This document shows positions 34,040 to 41,954 of a stretch of DNA of 44,506 nucleotides, in pieces (position 1 is the first letter of the stretch; every line of letters begins with the position of its first letter). The notes beneath the pieces were generated by a model. The model saw nothing but the letters and a program-made list of their open reading frames with translations. It did no database searches and had not been told where the DNA came from. Made by a program: the position numbers and the translations under genes. The DNA is from an uncultured Bacteroidota bacterium (GTDB lineage: Bacteria > Bacteroidota > Bacteroidia > Flavobacteriales > BACL11): the NCBI GenBank assembly GCA_902597195.1, contig CACJWV010000004.1, positions 1 through 44,506 on the forward strand. The letters run 5' to 3'.

Positions 34040-34069
34040 TTTGTTTAAGATATAAAAAGTGTATTTTTG
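34040..34069 (+). promoter_or_regulatory. promoter of gcvH: TTTG, 18 bases, TATTTTTG
   Basis: The gap between sprA and gcvH holds a TTTG (34040-34043) and, 18 bases later, TATTTTTG (34062-34069), together close to the Bacteroidota -33/-7 consensus. The box ends 13 bases before the gcvH ATG. This is the best-formed promoter in the window and suggests that gcvH is not dependent on read-through from the 7-kb sprA. Confidence 0.55.
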
Positions 34070-34082
34070 AATAAATTGTTTT

Positions 34083-34460
34083 ATGAAATTTCCAAACGAT
34101 ATTAAGTACACAAAAGATCATGAATGGGTTAAAATTTCAGATGGTGTAGCATACATTGGCATTACTGAGTTTGCTCAAAGCGAGCTTGGAGATATTGTTT
34201 TTGTTGATGTTGATACTTTAAACGAAGAATTGGATCAAGAGGAAGTTTTTGGTACAATTGAGGCTGTTAAAACTGTATCAGATTTGTTTATGCCCATTTC
34301 AGGAAAAGTAGATAGTTTTAATAAAGAACTAGAAGATTCACCAGAGCTTATCAATGATGACCCATACAATAAGGGTTGGATAATTTCTGTTTCAGATTTT
34401 GATGAGACTGAATTAGAAACCTTATTAAGTGCTGATGACTATAAAAAGTTAGTTGAGTAA
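34083..34460 (+). CDS. gcvH: glycine cleavage system H protein
   Basis: GcvH is the lipoylated shuttle of the glycine cleavage system, carrying the aminomethyl group between the P, T and L proteins. The 125-residue product has the family start YTKDHEWVKISDGVAYIGIT, the lipoylation motif FGTIEAVKTVSD with Lys63 and a conserved C-terminal GWIISVSDFDE. Length is normal. No other gcv gene is in the window. It lies one base upstream of the TonB-like gene's ATG. Confidence 0.96.
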   Translation: MKFPNDIKYTKDHEWVKISDGVAYIGITEFAQSELGDIVFVDVDTLNEELDQEEVFGTIEAVKTVSDLFMPISGKVDSFNKELEDSPELINDDPYNKGWIISVSDFDETELETLLSADDYKKLVE

Positions 34461-34461
34461 T

Positions 34462-35133
34462 ATGCAAAAGAAAAAAAATCCTAAAGTTAGTTTAGAAAAA
34501 AAGAGGTCTCTTTTTTTACAAATAGGGCTCATTATCTCACTGCTTGTTGTCTACATTGCTTTTGAGTGGAAAAGTTATGATAAGAGCAATTTTAACTTAG
34601 GAGAAGTAAATTTTGATGATTTGGAGGAGGAAATAATTCCAATTACAAAGCAAGAAATCAAACCTCCACCTCCGCCTCCTCCACCTCCAGAGGTAATTGA
34701 AATTGTTGAAGATGAGGTAGAAATAGAAGAGGAGCTTGAGATTGAAGATACAGAAACAGATGAAGATGAAATAGTCGAGATTGAAGAGGAGGATGATGAT
34801 GAAATTTTCATTGTTGTAGAAAATATGCCACTTTTTCCGGGCTGTAGTGATGAAGGTTGTACACAATCAAACATACTGAGACATATTAGCAGGAATTTCA
34901 AATATCCTCCAATGTTAAAAGACTATGGAATTGAAGGTAGAGTAATTGCAACTTTTGTAGTTAACAAGAAGGGAAAGGCTTCTGATGTTCAAATATTAAG
35001 GGGTCTGGACAAAAAAATAGATGATGAAGTTGTAAGAGTTATAAAATCATTACCAGTTTTTACTCCAGGGAAACAGAGAAATAAGCCTGCAAGTGTTAGA
35101 TATACAGTTCCAATTAACGTTCAGCTTCAGTAA
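34462..35133 (+). CDS. TonB-family energy transducer with acidic linker
   Basis: A 223-residue TonB-like protein. The N terminus is basic (MQKKKNPKVSLEKKRSL), one membrane segment spans about 17-35, and then comes a run of nine prolines (68-76) followed by an unusually acidic Glu/Asp-rich linker of about 45 residues. The TonB C-terminal domain follows: YGIEGRVIATFVVNKKGKAS and DDEVVRVIKSLPVFTPGKQR. TonB passes proton-motive energy from ExbBD to outer-membrane transporters; exbB and exbD are not here. I start at the ATG at 34462, one base after the gcvH stop; a TTG at 34453 would overlap gcvH and is less likely. Confidence 0.86.
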   Translation: MQKKKNPKVSLEKKRSLFLQIGLIISLLVVYIAFEWKSYDKSNFNLGEVNFDDLEEEIIPITKQEIKPPPPPPPPPEVIEIVEDEVEIEEELEIEDTETDEDEIVEIEEEDDDEIFIVVENMPLFPGCSDEGCTQSNILRHISRNFKYPPMLKDYGIEGRVIATFVVNKKGKASDVQILRGLDKKIDDEVVRVIKSLPVFTPGKQRNKPASVRYTVPINVQLQ

Positions 35134-35200
35134 TATTCTAACTTAACATTTAAATTAATTTATTTCGGACTTACTGTATAGCAAACACCCTTTGTTTTAT

Positions 35201-35208
35201 TATATTTG
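35201..35208 (+). promoter_or_regulatory. -7 box (TATATTTG) upstream of the deoC-cysQ-polysaccharide unit
   Basis: An exact TAnnTTTG match lies in the 99-base gap after the TonB-like gene, 24 bases before the GTG at 35233. No TTTG occurs at the expected -33 distance. If it is used, transcription would begin near 35215, so the TTG at 35206, which is part of the box itself, could not be the deoC start. It is the only candidate promoter seen for the ten overlapping genes that follow. Confidence 0.45.
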
Positions 35209-35232
35209 AATCAGTATGAATTACAAGGGAGA

Positions 35233-35925
35233 GTGAAAAAATTTATAGATAATACTTTTTTAAAAACAAGTCTTGAACTTGATACATCTGAGGAAGATTT
35301 GAAAGAAAAGATTCAATCTTTTATAAAGGAATCTGTACAAATGGATTTCAAGTGTGTTGTAGTTAGGCCTGAACATTTAAATCTTGCATTCAACATTAAA
35401 AGCAAATTTAAATCTTCAATTAAAATAGCAACTGTTGTAAATTTTCCTTTGGGTACTGATAGCTTTGATTCAATAACAAAGCAATTAAATAATTCAAAAG
35501 ATTTTTCCGACGAAATCGATATTGTGGTTGACTACAATGCATTTAAATATAGTGACTTTAAAAGATTTGATAGCGTAATTGAATTATGTACAAGTTTTTG
35601 TTTAGAAAATGATAAAATAGTTAAGTGGATTATTGAAACTGGTGCTCTTTCAAAAAATGAGATAAAAAGTATTTGTCAGAGGATTGAAGCTATAATTTCA
35701 AGTCAATTCTCAAATCATTTATCAAAATCCTACATAAAAACATCAACAGGCTATTATTCAGGCTATGGAGCTAAGTTAGATGATATTAAGCTCATTAAAA
35801 ACTCGATTAAGAAAATGAAAATTAAAGCATCCGGAGGTATAAAATCTAAAGATTTTGCTGAAAAGCTAGTTAAATTAGGCTGTGATAGAATAGGTACATC
35901 CAGCGGAAAAGATATTTTACAATGA
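35233..35925 (+). CDS. deoC: deoxyribose-phosphate aldolase
   Basis: DeoC cleaves 2-deoxyribose 5-phosphate to acetaldehyde and glyceraldehyde 3-phosphate in nucleoside salvage. With the GTG at 35233 the protein has 230 residues and starts MKKFIDNTFLKTS, matching the 'xxYIDxTxLK' opening of the family; a TTG at 35206 would add nine residues but lies inside a promoter-like box. The segments EIDIVVDYNAFK, IIETGALS, YIKTSTGY (Schiff-base lysine) and IKASGGIKS (second catalytic lysine) are all present. The start is preceded by a purine-rich AAGGGAG. The stop overlaps the cysQ ATG in an ATGA. Confidence 0.9.
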   Translation: MKKFIDNTFLKTSLELDTSEEDLKEKIQSFIKESVQMDFKCVVVRPEHLNLAFNIKSKFKSSIKIATVVNFPLGTDSFDSITKQLNNSKDFSDEIDIVVDYNAFKYSDFKRFDSVIELCTSFCLENDKIVKWIIETGALSKNEIKSICQRIEAIISSQFSNHLSKSYIKTSTGYYSGYGAKLDDIKLIKNSIKKMKIKASGGIKSKDFAEKLVKLGCDRIGTSSGKDILQ

Positions 35926-36725
35926 ATATTGAAAATTTAACATCTTTAGCAATATCTGCATGTATATTTGGTGGCAAAGAAATAATGTCAGTTTATAATA
36001 CTGATTTTGGTTTTGAGCTAAAAAAAGATAATTCACCACTAACAATTGCTGATAAGAAATGTAATAAGAAAATTGAAGAAATTTTACATGACAGTAAAAT
36101 ACCTATTTTAAGTGAAGAAGGAAAGCAATTAAACTATGAGGATAGAAAAAACTGGAAGTATTTGTGGATTGTTGATCCGCTTGATGGTACTAAAGAATTC
36201 ATAAAAAAAAATGGAGAGTTTACAGTTAATGTGGCTCTTGTGAAAAATAACCAACCAATTATTGGTGTTATTTATGTTCCAGCAAAGAATATTCTTTATT
36301 TCTCAAATAAAAATATAGGTTCATATAAGTCAACAATATCTATTGATGAATTTAAAGATTTAGCTTCGATTGAGGAACTAATAAGAGAATCAGAAAAACT
36401 ACCTATAATTAAAAATTCCAGTAAACATGTTATAGTAGCAAGCAGATCACATATGAGTAAAGAAACAAAAGACTTTGTGGATAGGAGAAGAGAAATAAAA
36501 GAAAATATAGAAATAGTTTCTATTGGATCATCATTAAAAATATGTATGGTCGCAGAGGGCAAAGCTGATGTTTATCCAAGACTAGCACCAACTATGGAAT
36601 GGGATGTTGCAGCTGGTCATTCAATTGCAAAGTATTCTGGATTTAAAATTTTAAACTATGATAATGGTACTGAGTTAACATATAACAAAGAAAACTTGCT
36701 TAATCCCTTTTTTGTTGTTGAATGA
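35922..36725 (+). CDS. cysQ: 3'(2'),5'-bisphosphate nucleotidase CysQ
   Basis: CysQ hydrolyses 3'-phosphoadenosine 5'-phosphate (PAP), the by-product of PAPS-dependent sulfotransferases and PAPS reductase, to AMP, relieving product inhibition. The 267-residue protein belongs to the inositol-monophosphatase superfamily: SEEGK supplies the first acidic metal ligand, WIVDPLDGTKEFIKKNGEFT is the core motif, and TMEWDVAAGHSIAKYSG the C-terminal signature. Length is normal. It overlaps deoC by four bases and the flippase by four bases, placing PAP removal directly at the head of a run of sulfotransferase genes, which is functionally coherent. Confidence 0.94.
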   Translation: MNIENLTSLAISACIFGGKEIMSVYNTDFGFELKKDNSPLTIADKKCNKKIEEILHDSKIPILSEEGKQLNYEDRKNWKYLWIVDPLDGTKEFIKKNGEFTVNVALVKNNQPIIGVIYVPAKNILYFSNKNIGSYKSTISIDEFKDLASIEELIRESEKLPIIKNSSKHVIVASRSHMSKETKDFVDRRREIKENIEIVSIGSSLKICMVAEGKADVYPRLAPTMEWDVAAGHSIAKYSGFKILNYDNGTELTYNKENLLNPFFVVE

Positions 36726-38044
36726 TAGAAAGATTTAAAAAGTTATTTGCAGACTCTGATTTTTCAGAACTATTTAATCAAGCTGGAATATCATTGATTT
36801 TAAGGATTTGTGGTCAAGCTGCAGGCTTTGTGTTAACTTTAGTAATTGCTAGTTATTTCGGTGCCTCTGGCTTAGGGGATTATGTACTAGCAATAGCAGT
36901 ATTAAGAGGTTTTAGTATAATTTCAAAGCTAGGGCTAGATATTTTTTCAGTTAGGTTTATCGCATCATTTGTCAAAAAAAAAATGTGGAAAAGTATAATC
37001 TATTTCAAAAGAAGAATAGAAATTTTATTGATTTTCACCTGCTTGCTGTGCTCATTGATAATGTATTTTTTTTCAAGCGAAATAGCAGCTCTTATAAATG
37101 CTGAAGTTTTTCACATTAAACTGAATAGTTTTCTGATTTTACCGATGACTTTTTTCATCTTGAATTATCAATGTTTAAGAGGTTTAAAAAAGATTGCACA
37201 CTTTTCATTTTATTTTAGAGTTTCTCAAGCCCTATTCTCCATTATCTGCATCTTTGTTTTTGTTCAGTTTTTTAAAAATGACGATATACCAATCTTTGCT
37301 TATTTATGTAGTTTGTTAATTGTATTCATTCTATCTACATATTCTTTTAAAAAAAGCTTTCATCTCAAAAAAAATATACAGGAAAGTGAATTAGTTGAAA
37401 AATTTGAAATTTTTGATATGCTAAAAATATCTTTACCAATAATGATTGCTCAACTGGTTCAATTTATAATGGCATGGACAGATAAACTCATGCTTGGAAA
37501 TATGATGGATTCTGATCAAGTAGGTATTTATTTTACAGCATTTAAATTGTCTATGCTTGCCAGCTTAAGTTTGATGGCAATTAATAGTATCGCTGGTCCA
37601 AAATTTGCTGAAATGTTTTCAAAAAACGATTTTTCGTCACTCAAAAAAGTTGTTCATCAATCAACTGAAATAATTTTTTGGACTACTATTCCATTCGTTA
37701 TAGTTTTTTTCATTTTTCCTCAAAAAATAATGTTACTATTTGGCGATGAATTTAAAATCGGATCTAATGCATTAATGATCCTTTCATTAGCAAAATTGAT
37801 CAGTTCATTTTCTGGATCAGTGGGAAATATTTTGCAAATGACTGGTAATCAATTTGTTTATATGATTATATTATCTATTGGAGCGCTTTGCAACGTAGTT
37901 TTGAATTACTATTTAATACCAATTTATAGTATTGAGGGAGCAGCAATCGCTAGCTTATTAAGTATGTCATTATGGAATCTTGGAATGGTTTATTTCATAA
38001 AAAAAGAATTTGGTTTTTATACTTTTTATAACCCTTTTAGATGA
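36722..38044 (+). CDS. oligosaccharide flippase (Wzx-like, MATE/MVF superfamily)
   Basis: A 440-residue polytopic protein with about 12 to 14 hydrophobic segments. It starts with a short cytoplasmic helix (MIERFKKLFADSDFSELFNQ) and then GISLILRICGQAAGFVLTLV and SYFGASGLGDYVLA, the opening seen in Wzx-type lipid-linked oligosaccharide flippases. A second repeat begins ISLPIMIAQLVQFIMAWTDK with LMLGNMMDSDQVGIYFTA. It should flip an undecaprenyl-linked repeat unit across the inner membrane for the downstream polymerase. Overlaps of four bases on each side tie it to cysQ and the first sulfotransferase gene. Confidence 0.87.
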   Translation: MIERFKKLFADSDFSELFNQAGISLILRICGQAAGFVLTLVIASYFGASGLGDYVLAIAVLRGFSIISKLGLDIFSVRFIASFVKKKMWKSIIYFKRRIEILLIFTCLLCSLIMYFFSSEIAALINAEVFHIKLNSFLILPMTFFILNYQCLRGLKKIAHFSFYFRVSQALFSIICIFVFVQFFKNDDIPIFAYLCSLLIVFILSTYSFKKSFHLKKNIQESELVEKFEIFDMLKISLPIMIAQLVQFIMAWTDKLMLGNMMDSDQVGIYFTAFKLSMLASLSLMAINSIAGPKFAEMFSKNDFSSLKKVVHQSTEIIFWTTIPFVIVFFIFPQKIMLLFGDEFKIGSNALMILSLAKLISSFSGSVGNILQMTGNQFVYMIILSIGALCNVVLNYYLIPIYSIEGAAIASLLSMSLWNLGMVYFIKKEFGFYTFYNPFR

Positions 38045-38943
38045 GTAAATGTTTACCTAATTTTTTAATTGTGGGTGCAGCTAAGTCTGGAACATCATCA
38101 TTGCATAATTTTTTAAGAAAGCATCATGATGTGTTTATGCCAAATTATATTCACAATGTTAAAGTTAAGGAACCTAGGTTTTTTGTAAAAAATAGCATTG
38201 CAGGCAGGATAAACAATTATGTAGATAATTTTGAAGACTACAAGAAATTATTTAGTAAAAGTTGTGGAAAATCTGCAGTTGGCGAAGCCTCAGTTTTCTA
38301 TCTTTATTTTTTTGAAGAGGCAATTAGAAACATTAAAAAATATCTTGGAAATGATATAAAAATTATAATATTATTAAGAAATCCCGTAGAAAGAGCTCTC
38401 TCAGCATATAATCATGTTAGCAGAACAAAATTAGAAAACTTATCTTTTGAAGAGGCAATTAATATTGAAGACTATAGGTTCAAAAACAATAAAAATATTA
38501 CGCCAATGATTAATTATAAAAATATGGGGCTATATTATAAAATGGTAAAGGCATATATTGATAGTTTTAAAGATGTTAAAATAATTTTGTTTGAAGATTT
38601 TATTAATAACACTAATAAATCAGTAAATGATTGTTTTGATTTTTTAAAAATAAAAAACATGAAGATTCTTAAAGAGGAAAAAGTAAATGTAGGTGGTAGA
38701 AAGTGGAGTAATAATTTTTATAAAACTATTTACAACGAAAAAAAACATTATCTGACATTTTTGAAGAAAGTGTTACCCTTAAATTTTAGAAAAAAACTAA
38801 ATGAGTGGTTTTACAATGAATTTACTTCGGAAAATAAAAGAATGAAAAAACAAACAAAAGAATATTTAATTAATTTTTTCAAAGAGGATATCAAAAGCTT
38901 ATCTTTATTAATAAATAAAGATCTCAATCATTGGCTGAAATAA
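38041..38943 (+). CDS. PAPS-dependent carbohydrate sulfotransferase 1
   Basis: A 300-residue soluble sulfotransferase. The PAPS 5'-phosphosulfate loop is FLIVGAAKSGTSSLHNFL with Lys15 at its centre, the KEPRFF motif (residues 43-48) matches the KExHFF segment of heparan-type carbohydrate sulfotransferases with its catalytic glutamate, and the 3'-phosphate loop is LLRNPVERALSAYNH with Arg113 and Ser121. A C-terminal FKEDIKSLSLLINKDLNHWL helix closes the domain. It should transfer sulfate to a sugar hydroxyl or amine of the polysaccharide. It is clearly paralogous to the next gene. Its ATG overlaps the flippase stop in an ATGA. Confidence 0.9.
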   Translation: MSKCLPNFLIVGAAKSGTSSLHNFLRKHHDVFMPNYIHNVKVKEPRFFVKNSIAGRINNYVDNFEDYKKLFSKSCGKSAVGEASVFYLYFFEEAIRNIKKYLGNDIKIIILLRNPVERALSAYNHVSRTKLENLSFEEAINIEDYRFKNNKNITPMINYKNMGLYYKMVKAYIDSFKDVKIILFEDFINNTNKSVNDCFDFLKIKNMKILKEEKVNVGGRKWSNNFYKTIYNEKKHYLTFLKKVLPLNFRKKLNEWFYNEFTSENKRMKKQTKEYLINFFKEDIKSLSLLINKDLNHWLK

Positions 38944-39824
38944 AAAATTTACCAAATTTAATCATAATAGGAGCTCCCAAGTGTGGGACAACATCACTGT
39001 TCAATTATCTTGGTCAGCATAATGATATATACTTATCTAAAATTAAAGAGCCACACTTTTTAGTCAACAAAAAAATTGGTAGAAAAAGACTAAAATCTTT
39101 AATTACAAGTTTGAAAGATTATCATAATTTATTTGATAGTGAAGATATTTATAAATATAAATTGGAGGCAAGTGCGTTGTATCTCTTTTATGCAGATGAG
39201 TTTGTCAAAAATGCAAAAAAAGTTCTTGAAAAAGATGTCAAAATTATTGTTTGTTTGAGGAACCCTGTTGAAAGATCATATTCAGCTTACAATCATTTGA
39301 AAAGATATAATATTTATGAAAACCTAACATTTGAAGATGCTCTAAAAAAAGAAAAAAATAGATTTGAGAATGACAAATTTATTTCTCCTGCTGCAAAATA
39401 TTTTGAAATAGGATTATACTATCAAAAAATTAAAAAAATTCTATATAATTTTCATAAAGTAAAAATCATTATTTATGAGGAATTTGTATCTAACCCAAAT
39501 AAAGTTCTAAAAGAGTGCACAGATTTTTTAGAAATAGATTCATTTAATTTTAAGACTAACAAAGTATATATGAAGGGTGGATGGAGATGGAAAAGTAAAT
39601 ATTTAAAACAAATTGCACGCTCTTTTAATATTCTAAGGTTATTAAATTTATTGTTAGGGCCAAAATTTGCAAAATGGGTCAAATCAATAGTTTTGGATAT
39701 GTCAACATATAAGATTTCTGAAATGAATGTTAAAACCAAAAAAATATTATCAGAAAAATATAGTGAGGATATAGATAAATTATCTAAGTTATTGAATAGA
39801 GATTTAAGTATTTGGAAAAAATGA
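38931..39824 (+). CDS. PAPS-dependent carbohydrate sulfotransferase 2
   Basis: This 297-residue protein has the same layout as its upstream neighbour: PAPS loop NLIIIGAPKCGTTSLFNYL (Lys17), KEPHFL at 39-44, 3'-phosphate loop CLRNPVERSYSAYNH with Arg110, and a C-terminal YSEDIDKLSKLLNRDLSIW. Long stretches align with sulfotransferase 1 (for example ENLTFEDALKKEKNRFENDK against the corresponding part), so the two arose by duplication and then diverged, probably to sulfate different positions. The start is a TTG at 38931 inside the end of the previous gene (13-base overlap); no ATG is available near the PAPS loop. Confidence 0.9.
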   Translation: MAEIKNLPNLIIIGAPKCGTTSLFNYLGQHNDIYLSKIKEPHFLVNKKIGRKRLKSLITSLKDYHNLFDSEDIYKYKLEASALYLFYADEFVKNAKKVLEKDVKIIVCLRNPVERSYSAYNHLKRYNIYENLTFEDALKKEKNRFENDKFISPAAKYFEIGLYYQKIKKILYNFHKVKIIIYEEFVSNPNKVLKECTDFLEIDSFNFKTNKVYMKGGWRWKSKYLKQIARSFNILRLLNLLLGPKFAKWVKSIVLDMSTYKISEMNVKTKKILSEKYSEDIDKLSKLLNRDLSIWKK

Positions 39825-40711
39825 GAGCTGCTAATCTTTTTTGTATAGGATGTCCAAAATCAGGAACAACTACTCTTTTTAAAATACTTTGTCAACATAG
39901 CCAAATTCATACACCTAAATTTAAAGAGCCATTTTTTTTTAATAATTCTAACTATCAAAACGGTATCGATTGGTATGCAAATACTTACTATGATGATATA
40001 AAAAATGAGAAATGGGTATTAGACTTTACACCCAGCTATTTATACTCTGATGAGGCACTTTTTAGAATTAATGAATATTCAAAAGGAAAAGATTTAAAAT
40101 TTATTGTAATGTTAAGAAATCCTGTTGAAAGAGCATATTCTCATTATCTTCATACTTTGAGAGATGGATTAGAAGACTTAGATTTTAATGATGCTATACA
40201 AGCTGAGTCTGAAAGGTTACGTAATTATGAAAATAATTTATTAAGTCAATTAAAATATTCATATATATACCAAAGTTTATACCACAAACATTTAAGTAAA
40301 TACTTTGAATCTTTTGGTAGAAATAATTTTTTTGTTATCAATTACGATTCACAACTTTTAGATAAAAGTGAGTTTAAATTAATGATTAGCGACTTGCAAA
40401 ATTTTTTAGAAATTAAAATAGAGAATCTAAATATTGAGATTAAAGAAAACTTTGCATCAGAAAGTAGGTTTAAAATTTTACAAACTTTAGTGAATTCAAA
40501 CGGATTGCATAAAAGGCTAGCAAGATTACTGATTAAATCCAAATTAAATAGGCAAATACTAGTTAATAAATTAAGAAAACTTAATGAAAAGAAGATGGTA
40601 AAAAAAGATGTAGAAGCTGAATTTAAAAAAAATCTTTACGATAAATATTTTCATGCTGATGTGTTAAAACTCGAAAGTTTATTGAAAAAAAAACTAAACT
40701 GGAATGACTAA
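39821..40711 (+). CDS. PAPS-dependent carbohydrate sulfotransferase 3
   Basis: A 296-residue sulfotransferase that is more distant from the first two. The PAPS loop NLFCIGCPKSGTTTLFKIL starts at residue 5, with Lys12; KEPFFF follows, where the usual His or Arg is Phe; the 3'-phosphate loop is MLRNPVERAYSHYLH. The C-terminal part has a predicted helical stretch ending KKLNWND. I start at the ATG at 39821, which overlaps the previous stop as ATGA; a TTG at 39812 would add three residues. A different acceptor specificity from the first two is likely but cannot be named. Confidence 0.88.
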   Translation: MRAANLFCIGCPKSGTTTLFKILCQHSQIHTPKFKEPFFFNNSNYQNGIDWYANTYYDDIKNEKWVLDFTPSYLYSDEALFRINEYSKGKDLKFIVMLRNPVERAYSHYLHTLRDGLEDLDFNDAIQAESERLRNYENNLLSQLKYSYIYQSLYHKHLSKYFESFGRNNFFVINYDSQLLDKSEFKLMISDLQNFLEIKIENLNIEIKENFASESRFKILQTLVNSNGLHKRLARLLIKSKLNRQILVNKLRKLNEKKMVKKDVEAEFKKNLYDKYFHADVLKLESLLKKKLNWND

Positions 40712-41954
40712 TAAAAGCTTTGTGATTGATTCAGCTATTGTTACTCTCTTAATTTTAAGCACTGGCGGATTAATTTTTGTTTTTAACAGAAATCTAATGC
40801 ATGCAATCTATTTTGGGTTCATAGCTATTGTTCTAATTACCTCAAAAGTAAGTCCAAGAAAAAACATTTTTAATGCATCTATTTATTCAATTTTAACAAT
40901 ACTTACGATCTATGTAGTAAATTTTGTTTTTGCTGTAAATGATCAAGCTATCGAAAAATTTTTATTTAATTTTTTGATTACTACTATTTGCATATTAGTT
41001 GCGTATCACTTTATAAATAATCGTTCAGTTGAAAGATTTTTAAGAACATTATACTTTTGTTTACAGCTGATATTTTTTCATTCATTGTTTAATTTTTTAG
41101 CTTTTTTTTTAGTAAAAAATAATTTACAAACATTAACAAGTGCTTTTCATGAGTGTCAAACATTCTTTAATATTTTTTTCTACGATATTGAGAAGAGCTC
41201 TATTTCAATTTTTAATATCGATTTTTGCAGAAATCAAGGTCTTTTTTGGGAACCAGGTATTTTACAAGCTTATTTAAACTTACTTTTTTTTCTAGAAGCA
41301 TTTTACTTTAAGAAAAGAAAAGTTTTTTTGATGTTAATTGCATTTGTAGTTATTACTACATATTCTACTGCTGGTTTAACAATATTATTAATACAAAGCA
41401 TCGTGTATATTTATGAAGAAGTTAAGAAGAGCAAAATTTTTGGATTTATTGCCGTACTTTTACTAGTTCCAGTAATTTTTATCTACTCAAATAACATTGA
41501 AAATAAGATTAAAGGTGATTATGAAAGTTCTTTTCAAAAAAGGTTATTTGATTTGACTCAACCCTTTTTTATAGCATTGCAAAATCCGATCACAGGAGTA
41601 GGCTTAGATGTTATTCAATTTCAAGAGGTTAGAAAAGAATTTTATTTTAATTCTAAAAGATTAAATTTTCTTCAGGATCAAATAGGAATACAGTCTAAGT
41701 CAAAAACAACAGAAAAGGGAAGCTCTAATTCTGTAATGTTCCTATTAGCAACACTTGGATTTCCTTTTACAATATTGTTACTTTATTTTGTTTTTAAGCA
41801 GAGTTTTTTTGAACAAAAAAAGATTTTATTTTTTATATTCTTTTTCTTAACAATAATGTCTCAACCATTGTTACTTAGACCGTTCTTTTTTATATTTATT
41901 ATTTCAGGAATGATAAATATTTACAGTAAGTTTAGAATAAATACTGCTTTATGA
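40704..41954 (+). CDS. O-antigen polymerase/ligase-like membrane protein (Wzy-like)
   Basis: A 416-residue membrane protein with about ten hydrophobic segments and a large loop between about residues 260 and 345 that carries the charged, extracytoplasmic residues. The stretch RNQGLFWEPGILQAYLNLLF near 173-192 is the 'R..G.FWEPG' motif seen in Wzy polymerases and WaaL-type ligases. It would polymerise or ligate the flipped repeat units at the periplasmic face. It overlaps sulfotransferase 3 by eight bases and the epimerase by four. Polymerase and ligase cannot be told apart from the sequence alone; the flippase in the same unit favours a Wzx/Wzy pathway. Confidence 0.8.
   Translation: MTNKSFVIDSAIVTLLILSTGGLIFVFNRNLMHAIYFGFIAIVLITSKVSPRKNIFNASIYSILTILTIYVVNFVFAVNDQAIEKFLFNFLITTICILVAYHFINNRSVERFLRTLYFCLQLIFFHSLFNFLAFFLVKNNLQTLTSAFHECQTFFNIFFYDIEKSSISIFNIDFCRNQGLFWEPGILQAYLNLLFFLEAFYFKKRKVFLMLIAFVVITTYSTAGLTILLIQSIVYIYEEVKKSKIFGFIAVLLLVPVIFIYSNNIENKIKGDYESSFQKRLFDLTQPFFIALQNPITGVGLDVIQFQEVRKEFYFNSKRLNFLQDQIGIQSKSKTTEKGSSNSVMFLLATLGFPFTILLLYFVFKQSFFEQKKILFFIFFFLTIMSQPLLLRPFFFIFIISGMINIYSKFRINTAL

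Noticed and set aside
34575-34901. Minus-strand 108-codon serine-rich ORF opposite the TonB-like gene
   Set aside because: It is the antisense reading of the acidic Glu/Asp linker and the proline run; low-complexity Ser and Gly content and no start context.
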